From contig JADJSS010000029.1 of NCBI GenBank assembly GCA_016711605.1, positions 1 to 47,159 of the forward strand: 47,159 nucleotides of DNA, read 5' to 3'. Under the pieces are notes generated by a model. That model was not told the origin of the DNA and did no database searches. It worked only from the letters and a program-made list of their open reading frames with translations. The stretch's first letter is position 1. The number at the start of each line of letters is the position of its first letter. This document shows, piece by piece, positions 37,019 through 45,649 of the stretch. The translations under genes were made by a program, and so were the position numbers. This DNA is from Saprospirales bacterium. Lineage in GTDB: Bacteria; Bacteroidota; Bacteroidia; Chitinophagales; JADIYW01.

Positions 37019-38581
37019 TTATTTTGTCAAGCTTTTTACACTTCTAAATATTCGATTCCAACGGATAGATTCAAAGAAAGAATGAAAATTATCTTTAGAC
37101 AACCAAACAAATAACGGCTTTCCAACGATATGGCTTTCAGGTACAAAACCCCAATATCTTGAATCGGCAGAATTGTGACGATTGTCACCCATCATCCAAT
37201 AATAATCTTGCTGAATGGTGTAAGTTTTTGTTGGCTTTCCATCAATGATGTATTGACCATTTTCCATCGTAAACGAATGACGCTCGTGAGTAGTAATAAT
37301 GTTGTAGTAGAAAATAATGTTATCTGGCGTTAATGTAATTATTTCTCCTTTCTTTGGAATATGAATTGGACCATAGTTATCTAAATCCCATTTTAACTTT
37401 ATGCTTCCACCATTTTCCATATCCATCGTGTCGTTTGGAAACAATGCTGAATTTGCAGGATTTGCTTGTGCATAAATTTCATTTAATGGATTGTAATTGG
37501 TAACAGAATCTACATTTGGTGATTTTTTAATTGCATCTAACTGGCTATCGTTTAATAATATTTTATAGTGATTGGTCGAATACAACAATTCATTAAATTT
37601 AGAAATACATACATCAACAGGCATAATTGGACCACCCATGCCATCCATAAAAGGCCATTCTTTAAAATCTTTGTACCAATCAATTTTTAACTGATCTAAT
37701 GCATCAATTGAAAAAGGTTTGTTGACATACACGTTATAAGCAAATTGCATGTTGCTGAAATGCGCGTGTTTTACACCATTAACATACCATTCTTTATTTT
37801 TAATTTCAAGATTATCACCTGGAATACCAACGCAACGTTTTACATAATTCTCGCGCTTATCTATAGGTCGTTCTGGAAAACCATACGCATCACCTGGATA
37901 GTTAAATACAACGATATCGTCTCTTTCTATTTTTTCAAAACCTGGTAATCGGTGATATGCTAACTGAATTATTTTGGAGTAGGCATTGTTTTTATTTTCT
38001 GAAATTGAATGATGAAAGAAAGGAATAGCAATAGGTGTAATTGGTGTTCGCGCGCCATAATTTAATTTACTTACAAATAAAAAATCGCCTTCTAATAAAG
38101 AACCTTCTAGTGATGTTGTTGGAATTTTATATGCTTCAATTACAAAGGTTCTGATTATAGTAGCTGCAACGACTGCAAATAAAATGGCATCAGACCATTC
38201 ACGTACCATCGATTTTTTTACTTTTTTCTCTTTATCTAAAGTATGGCTTGGGCCTTCGTATTTTGTATTGGCATCTGCAAATCCTAAAAACGGAAAATAA
38301 ATGAAACCAAAAAAAGTCGCTGTAAAATGATGTAAAAAAGAGCGTTTGCCAAATGAATTGCAGAAGTCGGTTGCCCAAGTTAAGCCAAATAAGAAGTTAA
38401 TATACGGTACCAAACCCCAAAATGCTTGTTTTTTGGGTCTTCCGATTATTTCCATTAAGGTAAAATCTTGCACTAAAGGAATAAATACATGAATTGGATT
38501 TTTTCCTGCTTTTTTATACATACCAAACGCAAAAAAATGTAGGATATAATAGAGTAGATATACGTAGATTAATGTTAGCAT
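37019..38581 (-). CDS. lepB: Signal peptidase I
   Basis: A 520-residue inner-membrane peptidase that removes signal peptides from exported proteins. Several hydrophobic segments precede the catalytic domain. The nucleophile Ser157 lies in IPTTSLEGSLLEGD, and the general-base Lys248 in YVKRCVGIPGD. WMMGDNRHNSADSRYWGFVP is the conserved box III. A long insertion between residues about 260 and 430 separates the catalytic elements, as is usual for Bacteroidota LepB, which are longer than the 324-residue E. coli enzyme. It follows dapB by 114 bases in the parA-parB-DUF5683-dapB-lepB cluster. Confidence 0.96.
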   Translation of the reverse strand: MLTLIYVYLLYYILHFFAFGMYKKAGKNPIHVFIPLVQDFTLMEIIGRPKKQAFWGLVPYINFLFGLTWATDFCNSFGKRSFLHHFTATFFGFIYFPFLGFADANTKYEGPSHTLDKEKKVKKSMVREWSDAILFAVVAATIIRTFVIEAYKIPTTSLEGSLLEGDFLFVSKLNYGARTPITPIAIPFFHHSISENKNNAYSKIIQLAYHRLPGFEKIERDDIVVFNYPGDAYGFPERPIDKRENYVKRCVGIPGDNLEIKNKEWYVNGVKHAHFSNMQFAYNVYVNKPFSIDALDQLKIDWYKDFKEWPFMDGMGGPIMPVDVCISKFNELLYSTNHYKILLNDSQLDAIKKSPNVDSVTNYNPLNEIYAQANPANSALFPNDTMDMENGGSIKLKWDLDNYGPIHIPKKGEIITLTPDNIIFYYNIITTHERHSFTMENGQYIIDGKPTKTYTIQQDYYWMMGDNRHNSADSRYWGFVPESHIVGKPLFVWLSKDNFHSFFESIRWNRIFRSVKSLTK

Positions 38582-38695
38582 GTTTGAATTTTAAATTATA
38601 AATTTTGATTGATAGATTAGTAGATTTTTTCTCAGTTGTGTTACAGGTAAATTGTTAAGTTTTGTTACAATGAGTTTTATTTTAAATTTTTAATT

Positions 38696-39442
38696 TCATT
38701 TTTTATTAAAACCTAAAACATCTTCCATAGAATAGGCGCCTTTTTTGTTTAAAAGCCAATCAGCAGCTAACAATGCGCCACCTGCAAACCCTTTACGGTT
38801 GTGTGCTGTATGTATTAAATCAATTTTATCTATAGCTGATTCATAGGTAACAATATGCGTTCCTGGTACATTTTCTTCTCTTTTTGACAGGATAGAAAGT
38901 GTTTCAATATTTTTGGTTTCGTTGTTAATCCAATCTTTTTTACGTTCGATGCGTTTTAGTATATCTAATGCTGCATGTAAACCAGTGCCACTAGGTGCAT
39001 CTTTCTTTTCTGTATGATGGATTTCTTCGAGCAATATATTGTATTCATCATGGTTATTCATAATTTGCGCTAAATATCGATTTACTTCAAAAAAGATATT
39101 TACACCAATGCTAAAATTTGGAGCAAATAAAAATGCTTTGTTGTTATCGATTGCATATTGATTTATTTCTGTCAGTTTATCAGTCCAACCAGTGCTGCCA
39201 ACCACAACTGGAATATCAGCGTCGAAGCACCATTTGATATTCTCAACAGCTGTATGTGGTGAAGTAAACTCAATGGCAACATCAACTTGTTGTAAATCTT
39301 CTTTAGTGATGGAATTTCTATTATCAAAATCAATAATTAAAGAAATATCATAGTGCTTCTTATCTAATTTTACATTCTTTTCATTTGCTAATTCGTGAAT
39401 AGCTTTTCCCATTTTTCCGTAGCCAATTAGTGCAATTTTCAT
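38696..39442 (-). CDS. dapB: 4-hydroxy-tetrahydrodipicolinate reductase
   Basis: A 248-residue NAD(P)H-dependent enzyme of the lysine and diaminopimelate pathway. The N-terminal IALIGYGKMGKAIHEL is the Rossmann nucleotide loop. VAIEFTSPHTAVENI, VVVGSTGWTD and FAPNFSIGVN follow, and the catalytic region EEIHHTEKKDAPSGTGL contains the conserved His and Lys. The length is at the short end but typical for Bacteroidota. It lies between DUF5683 (45 bases upstream) and lepB. The upstream gap carries an AAGTTGTAAGTAATAAGTT extragenic repeat. Confidence 0.97.
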   Translation of the reverse strand: MKIALIGYGKMGKAIHELANEKNVKLDKKHYDISLIIDFDNRNSITKEDLQQVDVAIEFTSPHTAVENIKWCFDADIPVVVGSTGWTDKLTEINQYAIDNNKAFLFAPNFSIGVNIFFEVNRYLAQIMNNHDEYNILLEEIHHTEKKDAPSGTGLHAALDILKRIERKKDWINNETKNIETLSILSKREENVPGTHIVTYESAIDKIDLIHTAHNRKGFAGGALLAADWLLNKKGAYSMEDVLGFNKK

Positions 39443-39487
39443 ATTTTAATCGAAAGTGATAAGTTGTAAGTAATAAGTTTTTCAGAA

Positions 39488-40213
39488 TTATTTAATATTC
39501 AAATTTAAGGCAATTCCTGCGTAATACATTTCATTCAAATTATTAATTTTCGGTTTTACTTTTATAGAAAGGTTGTCGCTGATATCAAATGAGTGTAAAT
39601 GAGCATCCACAACTGCATCTACAATAGAGAGACCCCAAACGAAAATGGTTCCAAACGATGCCAGTTGCACATTTTTGCGATAGGTATCTCGAAATGAAGC
39701 CAATTCTTCTGCGTCATAATCAGAGTATGGTTCTGGATTTGGAACAGCGTTGTAAGTGTTTCGAATGTATCCATTAAATTGTTTTAGTTTTTTGCCGTTA
39801 TCAATCACAAAATATAAAACGGCACCCATTGCAGCATATACAATTGGTAGTTTCCAGTATTTTTTCATATAAATTTGTCCTAAACCTGGACAAACAGCAG
39901 CGCGCCAAGCAGCAGTTTTTGGCGAATAATGAGTAGTGTCAATTTTCTTCTGTTTTTTAATTTTTTTAGAAGTTAATGTACTTAAACCAACAATTGTATC
40001 CGCTTTTTTAGTGTCAATTAATGTTTCTTTTTTAGACGGAAAAAATTTACGTTTTGGAAAACTTGAAGTATCTGATTTTTGTATTGAATCATTTAAAATA
40101 AATGGTTTGGCGATAATTGCTGAGTCGTTTTCAATTGAATCTTGTGCTTTTAAGGATGAATATGAACCAAATAAAAGAATGAATAGAATAAATTTACAAA
40201 TTGAGTTTCGCAT
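39488..40213 (-). CDS. DUF5683 domain-containing envelope protein
   Basis: The start is set at 40213 (MRNSICKFILFILLFGSYS). The longer frame (MHDLRFTIYNVECTMYN) is translated low-complexity extragenic repeat. A signal peptide ends near SSLKAQ. A polar linker of about 100 residues leads to the DUF5683 domain, with AAWRAAVCPGLGQIYMKKYW followed by a membrane segment (LPIVYAAMGAVLYFVI) and a second one (FGTIFVWGLSIVDAVVDAH). The family is conserved in Bacteroidota between parB and dapB, as here, and has no known activity. Location in the cell envelope is clear; function is not. Confidence 0.9.
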   Translation of the reverse strand: MRNSICKFILFILLFGSYSSLKAQDSIENDSAIIAKPFILNDSIQKSDTSSFPKRKFFPSKKETLIDTKKADTIVGLSTLTSKKIKKQKKIDTTHYSPKTAAWRAAVCPGLGQIYMKKYWKLPIVYAAMGAVLYFVIDNGKKLKQFNGYIRNTYNAVPNPEPYSDYDAEELASFRDTYRKNVQLASFGTIFVWGLSIVDAVVDAHLHSFDISDNLSIKVKPKINNLNEMYYAGIALNLNIK

Positions 40214-40262
40214 ATTGTACATCGTACATTCTACATTATAAATTGTAAATCGTAAATCGTGC
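40214..40262. repeat. Low-complexity extragenic repeat before the DUF5683 gene
   Basis: Short units of the kind TACATCGTACATT and GTAAATCGTAAATCGTG repeat with small changes. Translated, they give YxLRFTIYN-like strings often mis-annotated as protein starts in Bacteroidota. No coding role is supported. Confidence 0.65.
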
Positions 40263-40272
40263 ATTCAATTAA

Positions 40273-41187
40273 TTAATCTTTCTCTATAATATCCAACAAT
40301 CTATTTAAATCTGAAACAGAATAAAAAGGAATAACAATTTCGCCTTTATCAGCAGTTGTCTTTTTAATTTTTACTTTAGTTTCTAATAAATCCATTAATT
40401 TTTGTTGTACATTTTTGTAAGCAACAGGTAAAGGTGTCTCTTTCTTTTCAGGTTTTGAATTGCCTTGTGTGCTTTTTGCAGACAGTAATCGTACTAATTC
40501 TTCAGTTTTTCGTACGTTTAACTCTTTGGTATTTATTTCTTTAAGTACATAAAGTTGTTTTTCTACTTCAGGAATTGAAATGATAGCACGTGCATGACCC
40601 ATAGAAATAAATTTATCGCGTAATGCTTTTTGTATTTCTGGTGGCAATTTCAATAATCGTAAGTAATTAGTTACTGTTGAACGGTCTTTACTTAAGCGTT
40701 CGCCTAAATTTTCGTGTGTTAAATCACATTCATCAATTAATCGTTGGTAGGTGAGTGCTATTTCGATAGCATTTAAATCTTCGCGCTGAATATTTTCTAT
40801 TAGCGCCATTTCTACCACTTCCTGATCGTTAGCTGTGCGCACATAAGCAGGAATTTCTGTTAAACCAGCCATTTTTGAAGCACGCAATCTTCGTTCACCT
40901 GAAATTAACTGGTATCGTTTATCTGATATCTTTCGAACGGTTATTGGCTGAATGACACCATGTACTTTTATAGATCCAGACAATTCTTCTAATGCTTCTT
41001 TGTTAAAGTCGGCACGTGGTTGAAATGGATTTACTTCTATTTGGACCAAAGGTATTTTGGGTACCGTATTAATGATTGAATCTTCGTCTGTTGCACTTAT
41101 TTTCAAAACTTCTGTTTCGTCATCAATATCTGATAACAAGGCACGAATTCCTTTTCCTAGCGCGTCTTTTTTCTTTAGTAATGCCAT
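40273..41187 (-). CDS. parB: ParB/Spo0J-family chromosome partitioning protein
   Basis: A 304-residue centromere-binding CTP-switch protein. KDALGKGIRALL starts the protein. The ParB nuclease-like/CTPase domain begins at VPLVQIEVNPFQPR and includes ISGERRLRASKMAGL and ALIENIQREDLNAIEIA. The helix-turn-helix is at LTHENLGERLSKDRSTVTNY, and SMGHARAIISI is also present. A C-terminal dimerisation segment closes it. It loads at parS sites and slides along DNA with ParA as its partner. It is 53 bases downstream of parA, with a 33-base palindrome in the gap. Confidence 0.97.
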   Translation of the reverse strand: MALLKKKDALGKGIRALLSDIDDETEVLKISATDEDSIINTVPKIPLVQIEVNPFQPRADFNKEALEELSGSIKVHGVIQPITVRKISDKRYQLISGERRLRASKMAGLTEIPAYVRTANDQEVVEMALIENIQREDLNAIEIALTYQRLIDECDLTHENLGERLSKDRSTVTNYLRLLKLPPEIQKALRDKFISMGHARAIISIPEVEKQLYVLKEINTKELNVRKTEELVRLLSAKSTQGNSKPEKKETPLPVAYKNVQQKLMDLLETKVKIKKTTADKGEIVIPFYSVSDLNRLLDIIEKD

Positions 41188-41202
41188 TTTATTTTTAGTT
41201 AG

Positions 41203-41235
41203 AAATCTTGAAGGTTTTAAAAACCTTCAAGATTT
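41203..41235. repeat. 33-base perfect palindrome between parA and parB
   Basis: AAATCTTGAAGGTTTT and AAAACCTTCAAGATTT are perfect 16-base arms around one A. In RNA it would fold into a 16-pair stem. No long T run follows in the transcribed direction, so it is not a typical terminator. It could be an mRNA processing or stability element, a protein-binding site, or a copy of a dispersed palindrome. Confidence 0.8.
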
Positions 41236-41239
41236 TATG

Positions 41240-42064
41240 TTAATTCAATTTCTCGTCTATCGGTTCTTCAATGAATTTTTCATCCATTGGAATATTAGTC
41301 ATACCATTATTTTGCATGATTTCTCTTGCCAAATTCAAATAATTGATAGCACCTTTGCTGTCTGCATCGTACATAATAATTGGCTGACGCAAACTTTGTG
41401 CTTCACCTAAACGTGTATTTCTATGAATAATAGTATTAAAAACGCTTTGCTCGAACCTTCTTTTTACTTCAGAAACTACTTGATTGGATAAATTCAGACG
41501 TTGGTCGTACATTGTCAATAAAATTCCTTCAATTTCTAGTTCTTTGTTGAGTCTGTTTTGAACTATTTTGATTGTATTTAGTAATTTACCTAAACCTTCT
41601 AATGCAAAATACTCGCGCTGAACTGGCACTAAAACCGAATCAGCAGCTGTTAAAGCGTTAACGGTTATTAAACCTAACGATGGAGAACAATCTATGATGA
41701 TAAAATCATACTGTTTCTTTAACTCGTTCAAAATTTCTTTAAGAATTTTTTCACGATTTGGATGATTGATCAACTCAATTTCAGCACCAACCAAGTCCAA
41801 ATGAGCTGGAAGTAGAAATAAGTTTGGTGTATCTGTTTCCAAAATAATGTCTTTTGCTTTTGCATTATCAATCAAACATTCATACAAACTTACTTTTATA
41901 TTTCTTGGATCAAAGCCACAACCACTGGTGCTGTTTGCCTGTGGATCTGCATCAATCAGCAAAGTTTTTTGTTCTAAAATAGCTAAGCTTGCTGCAAGAT
42001 TTATAGCTGTTGTTGTTTTTCCAACACCACCTTTTTGATTTGCTATACTGATTATTTTTCCCAT
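41240..42064 (-). CDS. parA: ParA-family chromosome partitioning ATPase
   Basis: A 274-residue P-loop ATPase. The deviant Walker A KGGVGKTTT (Lys11 and Lys16) follows IISIANQ. LLIDADPQANSTSG (Walker A'), DFIIIDCSPSLGLITVNAL (Walker B) and LVPVQREYFALEGL are all intact. There is no N-terminal helix-turn-helix, which is the chromosomal (Soj) rather than plasmid type. With ParB and parS it segregates the replication origin region. It is first in the parA-parB-DUF5683-dapB-lepB cluster. The candidate origin gap lies 760 bases upstream, beyond the hydrolase gene. Confidence 0.97.
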   Translation of the reverse strand: MGKIISIANQKGGVGKTTTAINLAASLAILEQKTLLIDADPQANSTSGCGFDPRNIKVSLYECLIDNAKAKDIILETDTPNLFLLPAHLDLVGAEIELINHPNREKILKEILNELKKQYDFIIIDCSPSLGLITVNALTAADSVLVPVQREYFALEGLGKLLNTIKIVQNRLNKELEIEGILLTMYDQRLNLSNQVVSEVKRRFEQSVFNTIIHRNTRLGEAQSLRQPIIMYDADSKGAINYLNLAREIMQNNGMTNIPMDEKFIEEPIDEKLN

Positions 42065-42141
42065 GTTTTTGTTTAAGTTAAGTGTAATAAGTTGTTTGTT
42101 ATAAGTTTGTTATATTAATATTGAAATGGAATTTAAATAAC

Positions 42142-42822
42142 TTATAACTCTAATTTTTCTCCAATTTTTAATAAAATTAATTCTTTTCCAGCCACTAAAA
42201 ATTTTGCTTTTGCCTCTTCATGATTTATTTTGATTGGATCAAATGTGTCATAATGAACGCCAATTATTTTAGAACATTGTATAAAATCTGCTGCAATGAT
42301 AGCATCATTTATGTCCATTGTAAAGATATCGCCAATTGGTAGAACTGCAAATTTAAGATTTGCCCAACGTGGAATTAACTGCATATCCATCGTTAACGCT
42401 GTATCACCACTGTAGTAAAAGTCACCTTCGGTTGTATTTAGCACAAAACCCATAGGATTAGCACCATAAGTGCCATCAGGTAAGCAAGATGAGTGTACTG
42501 CAGCCACAAATTTGATGGTGCCAAAATCTAAATTCCATTTTCCACCAGTATTTCCTGGTCTTAAATTCGTAATTCCTTGTTTTTGAAGCCATTCGTAAAT
42601 TTCATAAGCACAAATTACAGCTGCATTTGTACGTTTCGCAATGGCGACAGCATCACTGATATGGTCAAAATGGCCATGTGAAATTGCGATATAGTCACAC
42701 TCAATGGTATTTATATCAATCTCTTTTGCTAATTCATTTGGAGTAATAAACGGATCAAACAATATTTTTTTACCATTTGTTTCTACTAAAAAGCAAGAAT
42801 GACCGAAATAAGTTAGTATCAT
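42142..42822 (-). CDS. Metallo-beta-lactamase-fold metal-dependent hydrolase (UPF0173-like)
   Basis: A 226-residue single-domain protein. YFGHSCFLVETNGKKILFDP opens the fold, SHGHFDHISDA is the main HxHxDH metal motif, AVHSS gives a further His, FYYSGDTALTMDM gives the bridging Asp, and GVHYDTFDPI gives the last His. The substrate is unknown; the family is named only by fold. It is the leftward gene nearest to the possible origin, 77 bases before parA. Confidence 0.92.
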   Translation of the reverse strand: MILTYFGHSCFLVETNGKKILFDPFITPNELAKEIDINTIECDYIAISHGHFDHISDAVAIAKRTNAAVICAYEIYEWLQKQGITNLRPGNTGGKWNLDFGTIKFVAAVHSSCLPDGTYGANPMGFVLNTTEGDFYYSGDTALTMDMQLIPRWANLKFAVLPIGDIFTMDINDAIIAADFIQCSKIIGVHYDTFDPIKINHEEAKAKFLVAGKELILLKIGEKLEL

Positions 42823-43129
42823 TTTGTAAAAATTATAAGTTATTGGTTGTAAGTTGTTTGTATTTAAAATAGAAATTAATTGTTGTACTGAAAATATTCA
42901 CAAATAACTTCATTACGAATTACTTCAACGCAATGTTCCACGAATCAAAAATAGAGTTTTTTAGTCATCCTTTTTTACCAAGTTATCCATGAATTACACA
43001 CATTTCTTGTGGATAAAAGCTAAATTATTGTGCATGAACGGTTTGATGATTTAATAAAAATAAATGCTTGAAATTTTTCACAGTTCAAAAGCCAAAACCT
43101 AACATGATTTGTTTAAATTTGATGAAGAA
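42823..43129. other. Gene-free gap with DnaA-box-like and parS-like sequences: candidate replication origin
   Basis: The gap separates leftward genes from rightward genes. One perfect DnaA box (TTATCCACA) lies at 43008-43016 on the minus strand. Boxes with one mismatch to TTATNCACA are at 42894-42902 (plus), 43029-43037 (minus) and 43074-43082 (plus), and a weaker one (TTATCCATG) at 42983-42991. TGTTCCACG at 42934-42942 equals the left half of parS. The stretch 43041-43078 is almost pure A/T and could unwind. In AT-rich DNA one-mismatch boxes can arise by chance, so the perfect box, the half parS site, the gene polarity and the nearby parAB are the main support. Confidence 0.45.
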
Positions 43130-44362
43130 ATGCTCATCATCAATATAAAATACTTAGTCAATGTTCGCGAGGAATCAAGATTGCTTCGTGGTTCTGAGTT
43201 ATCAAATTTACCAATTTTAGAAAATGCATGGTTACTCATAAGTAATTCAAAAATAATGAATTATGGTTTAATGAGTGAACTAAAGCAAGAAGATATTAAC
43301 GATGAAGTGTATGATGCAAAGCAAACAACTGTTTTGCCAAGTTGGTGCGATAGTCATACGCATTTGGTATTTGCCGAAACACGCGAAAATGAGTTCATTG
43401 ATAAAATAAATGGTTTAACTTATGCTGAAATTGCTGCAAAAGGTGGAGGCATTTTGAATTCAGCACGGAAATTGAATGAAACATCAGAAGAAATTTTATT
43501 GGAAAGAGCACAAATCAGACTAAATGAGCTGATTCAGTTAGGAACTGGTGCAATTGAAATAAAAAGTGGATATGGTTTATCGCCTGAAGGTGAACTGAAA
43601 ATGTTACGTGTAATTCAACGATTAAAACAACAAAACCAAATTCCAATAAAAGCTACGTTTTTAGGTGCTCATGCTTTTCCAGCAATGTACAAAGAAAATA
43701 AAATTGGATATATAAATTTGATTATCAATGAAATGATACCAAATATTGCAAGTGAAAATTTAGCTGATTATATTGATGTTTTTTGTGAAAACGGCTTTTT
43801 TACGCAAGAAGATACAGAGCAAATTTGCCTTGCTGGCGAAAAATACGGTTTGAAAGCAAAAATCCACGCTAATCAGTTAAACCTTTCTGGTGGTGTACAA
43901 GCTGGTTGCAACGTAAATGCTATTTCTGTAGATCATTTAGAAACTATAAGTAGTAATGAAATCAGTTTGTTATCTAATTCTACTTCACCAATTGCTACAC
44001 TTTTACCAAGTTGTTCATTTTACCTAAAAATGCACTATGCGCCAGCTCGAGATTTGATTAACAACAATGCAGCTATTGCTTTAGCATCTGATTACAATCC
44101 AGGTTCGTCGCCAAGTGGAAACATGAACTTTGTGCTTTCATTAGCTTGTATTCAATTAAAAATGTTGCCTGAAGAAGCTATAAATGCTGCAACCATCAAC
44201 GGAGCATTTGCCATGGAACTTCAAAATGAAGTTGGTAGCATCACGAAAGGTAAACTTGCAAATCTTATTCTTACCAAACCAAATACTTCAATTGCACTTT
44301 TGCCTTACAGTTTTGGCTCAAATCTAATTGATAAAGTGATGCTTAATGGTACCTTTATTTAA
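43130..44362 (+). CDS. hutI: Imidazolonepropionase
   Basis: An amidohydrolase-superfamily enzyme of the histidine degradation pathway. It opens imidazolone-propionate to N-formimino-glutamate. The start is placed at the ATG at 43130 (MLIINIKYLVNVREES), which aligns with the usual HutI start; the longer frame begins at a TTG. Metal and substrate motifs are intact: WCDSHTHLVFAETRENEF, KGGGILNSARK, IEIKSGYGLSPEGELKML, FLGAHAFP, KIHANQL, SVDHLE, and ALASDYNPGSSPS near the C-terminus. The length (about 410 residues) is normal. It is the first rightward gene after the candidate origin gap; hutH and hutU are not in the window. Confidence 0.96.
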   Translation: MLIINIKYLVNVREESRLLRGSELSNLPILENAWLLISNSKIMNYGLMSELKQEDINDEVYDAKQTTVLPSWCDSHTHLVFAETRENEFIDKINGLTYAEIAAKGGGILNSARKLNETSEEILLERAQIRLNELIQLGTGAIEIKSGYGLSPEGELKMLRVIQRLKQQNQIPIKATFLGAHAFPAMYKENKIGYINLIINEMIPNIASENLADYIDVFCENGFFTQEDTEQICLAGEKYGLKAKIHANQLNLSGGVQAGCNVNAISVDHLETISSNEISLLSNSTSPIATLLPSCSFYLKMHYAPARDLINNNAAIALASDYNPGSSPSGNMNFVLSLACIQLKMLPEEAINAATINGAFAMELQNEVGSITKGKLANLILTKPNTSIALLPYSFGSNLIDKVMLNGTFI

Positions 44363-44440
44363 TTAACCATTAATAGGTATATTTGTATTATTACACATAT
44401 TTGAACAAAGTGTGAACTTTATTTGACTTCTATTTAAACA

Positions 44441-44467
44441 TTGTCTAACATTTATGCGCTATTTTTG
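44441..44467 (+). promoter_or_regulatory. Candidate promoter for the CDP-alcohol phosphatidyltransferase gene
   Basis: TTG at 44441-44443 and TATTTTTG at 44460-44467 are 16 bases apart, identical in both elements and spacing to the purB candidate. The ATG at 44473 is five bases after the box. Confidence 0.5.
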
Positions 44468-44472
44468 TGGTC

Positions 44473-45180
44473 ATGAGTATTTTAGGCGAAGACAAAAATC
44501 AAAAAGGTTCTATTGACAGAAGTAGAACAAATTTACTTCGTGGTTTAGAACAACCAACACTTTTATTTCTTTGTAGAGTGATGCCTAAATTTCTTACACC
44601 AGATTTGCTGACGGCAATTGGAATGGTTGGTACATTAATAATTTTCGCTGCGTTTTATTTTGCACATGCTTTAAACAATAAGATCTTCTTATTATTTGCG
44701 GTACTAGGATTTGCCATCAATTGGTTTGGCGATTCATTAGATGGTAGAATTGCCTATTACAGAAACACACCACGAAAATGGTATGGCTTTGCGTTAGATT
44801 GTATTATGGATTGGATTTCGCTCATTTTTATGAGTGCTGGCTTTTATCTATACATAGAAGATGCTTACAAACTTTTTGTATTCCTTTTTGCATGTAATTA
44901 CGGTTGGGTCGTTTTAGTTGCACAATTACGGTACAAAATCACTGATAAATATTCAATTGATCCAGGTCCAATCGGTCCAACTGAAGTTAGAATTCTTTTG
45001 TGCTTAGTCATTATTACAGAATGGTACTTTGGTGGTGTTTTAATTGTATTTTCTATAGTTTCATTTTTCTTGTTTTTGATCATTAATTTGGTGGACACTT
45101 ATAAGCTGTTGCAGTTAGGAAATGAAAGAGATAGAGAAGAAAAACGTTTAAAAGAACAAAATTTGAGTAAAAATGGTTAA
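44473..45180 (+). CDS. CDP-alcohol phosphatidyltransferase family membrane protein
   Basis: A polytopic membrane enzyme of about 235 residues that joins a CDP-linked lipid or alcohol to a second alcohol. The family signature is readable as DSLDGRIAYYRNTPRKWYGF followed by ALDCIMD. This is D-x2-D-G-x2-A then R two residues later than usual, followed by G-x3-D-x3-D. The acidic residues are complete, with a small variation in the A-R spacing. The acceptor alcohol cannot be told. The ATG at 44473 (MSILGEDKN) is preferred over a GTG two codons earlier, which lies in the -7 box. It overlaps the GtrA gene by eight bases. Confidence 0.88.
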   Translation: MSILGEDKNQKGSIDRSRTNLLRGLEQPTLLFLCRVMPKFLTPDLLTAIGMVGTLIIFAAFYFAHALNNKIFLLFAVLGFAINWFGDSLDGRIAYYRNTPRKWYGFALDCIMDWISLIFMSAGFYLYIEDAYKLFVFLFACNYGWVVLVAQLRYKITDKYSIDPGPIGPTEVRILLCLVIITEWYFGGVLIVFSIVSFFLFLIINLVDTYKLLQLGNERDREEKRLKEQNLSKNG

Positions 45181-45589
45181 GAAATCAACTGTTTATACGT
45201 TTGGAAAATCGCAAGTGGCTGCTTTTGTTGGTGGTATTTTTGATTATTGGGTAATGATTGCCTGCACAGAGTTTCTGCATTATCACTATACACAATCTAT
45301 TGTAATTGGTGGTATGTTAGGTGCATTGCTTAATTTTTCAATTAACAGATATTGGACCTATAATGCACGTCAATTTTCTTTCAAAAGCCAATTGTTAAAG
45401 TTTTACATTGTTGTTATTGGAAGCATTGCACTTAAAACTGGTGGTACATACTTTTTCTCAGAAAGTTTACATGTTAAATATTATTACGTTCGGTTATTTG
45501 TTGATTTAATCGTTTCTCTAGGTTTCAATTATACGCTTCAAAAATATTGGGTTTTCAAAGCTGAAGAAAAAGAATACCAAAAAGCATAG
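45173..45589 (+). CDS. GtrA family membrane protein
   Basis: A 138-residue protein with four hydrophobic segments: QVAAFVGGIFDYWVMIACTE, IVIGGMLGALLNFSINRYWTY, KFYIVVIGSIALKTGG and RLFVDLIVSLGFNYTLQKYWVF. NFSINRYWTY and NYTLQKYWVF are typical of GtrA, a group thought to flip undecaprenyl-phosphate-linked sugars in cell-surface polysaccharide or teichoic acid modification. Its start overlaps the CDP-alcohol phosphatidyltransferase gene by eight bases, so the two probably work together on an envelope lipid or glycan. Confidence 0.9.
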   Translation: MVKKSTVYTFGKSQVAAFVGGIFDYWVMIACTEFLHYHYTQSIVIGGMLGALLNFSINRYWTYNARQFSFKSQLLKFYIVVIGSIALKTGGTYFFSESLHVKYYYVRLFVDLIVSLGFNYTLQKYWVFKAEEKEYQKA

Positions 45590-45649
45590 TTTTTGCTTAT
45601 TTGTCTGAACTTTGATTTTTTTGGCGATAATGATTTTTTAGAGATATTA

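Noticed and set aside
40214..40264. Longer N-terminus of the DUF5683 protein
   Set aside because: The extension is translated low-complexity extragenic repeat and the signal peptide fits the internal ATG at 40213.
43109..43129. Upstream TTG start for hutI
   Set aside because: The ATG at 43130 gives the usual HutI start and the extra seven residues have no support.
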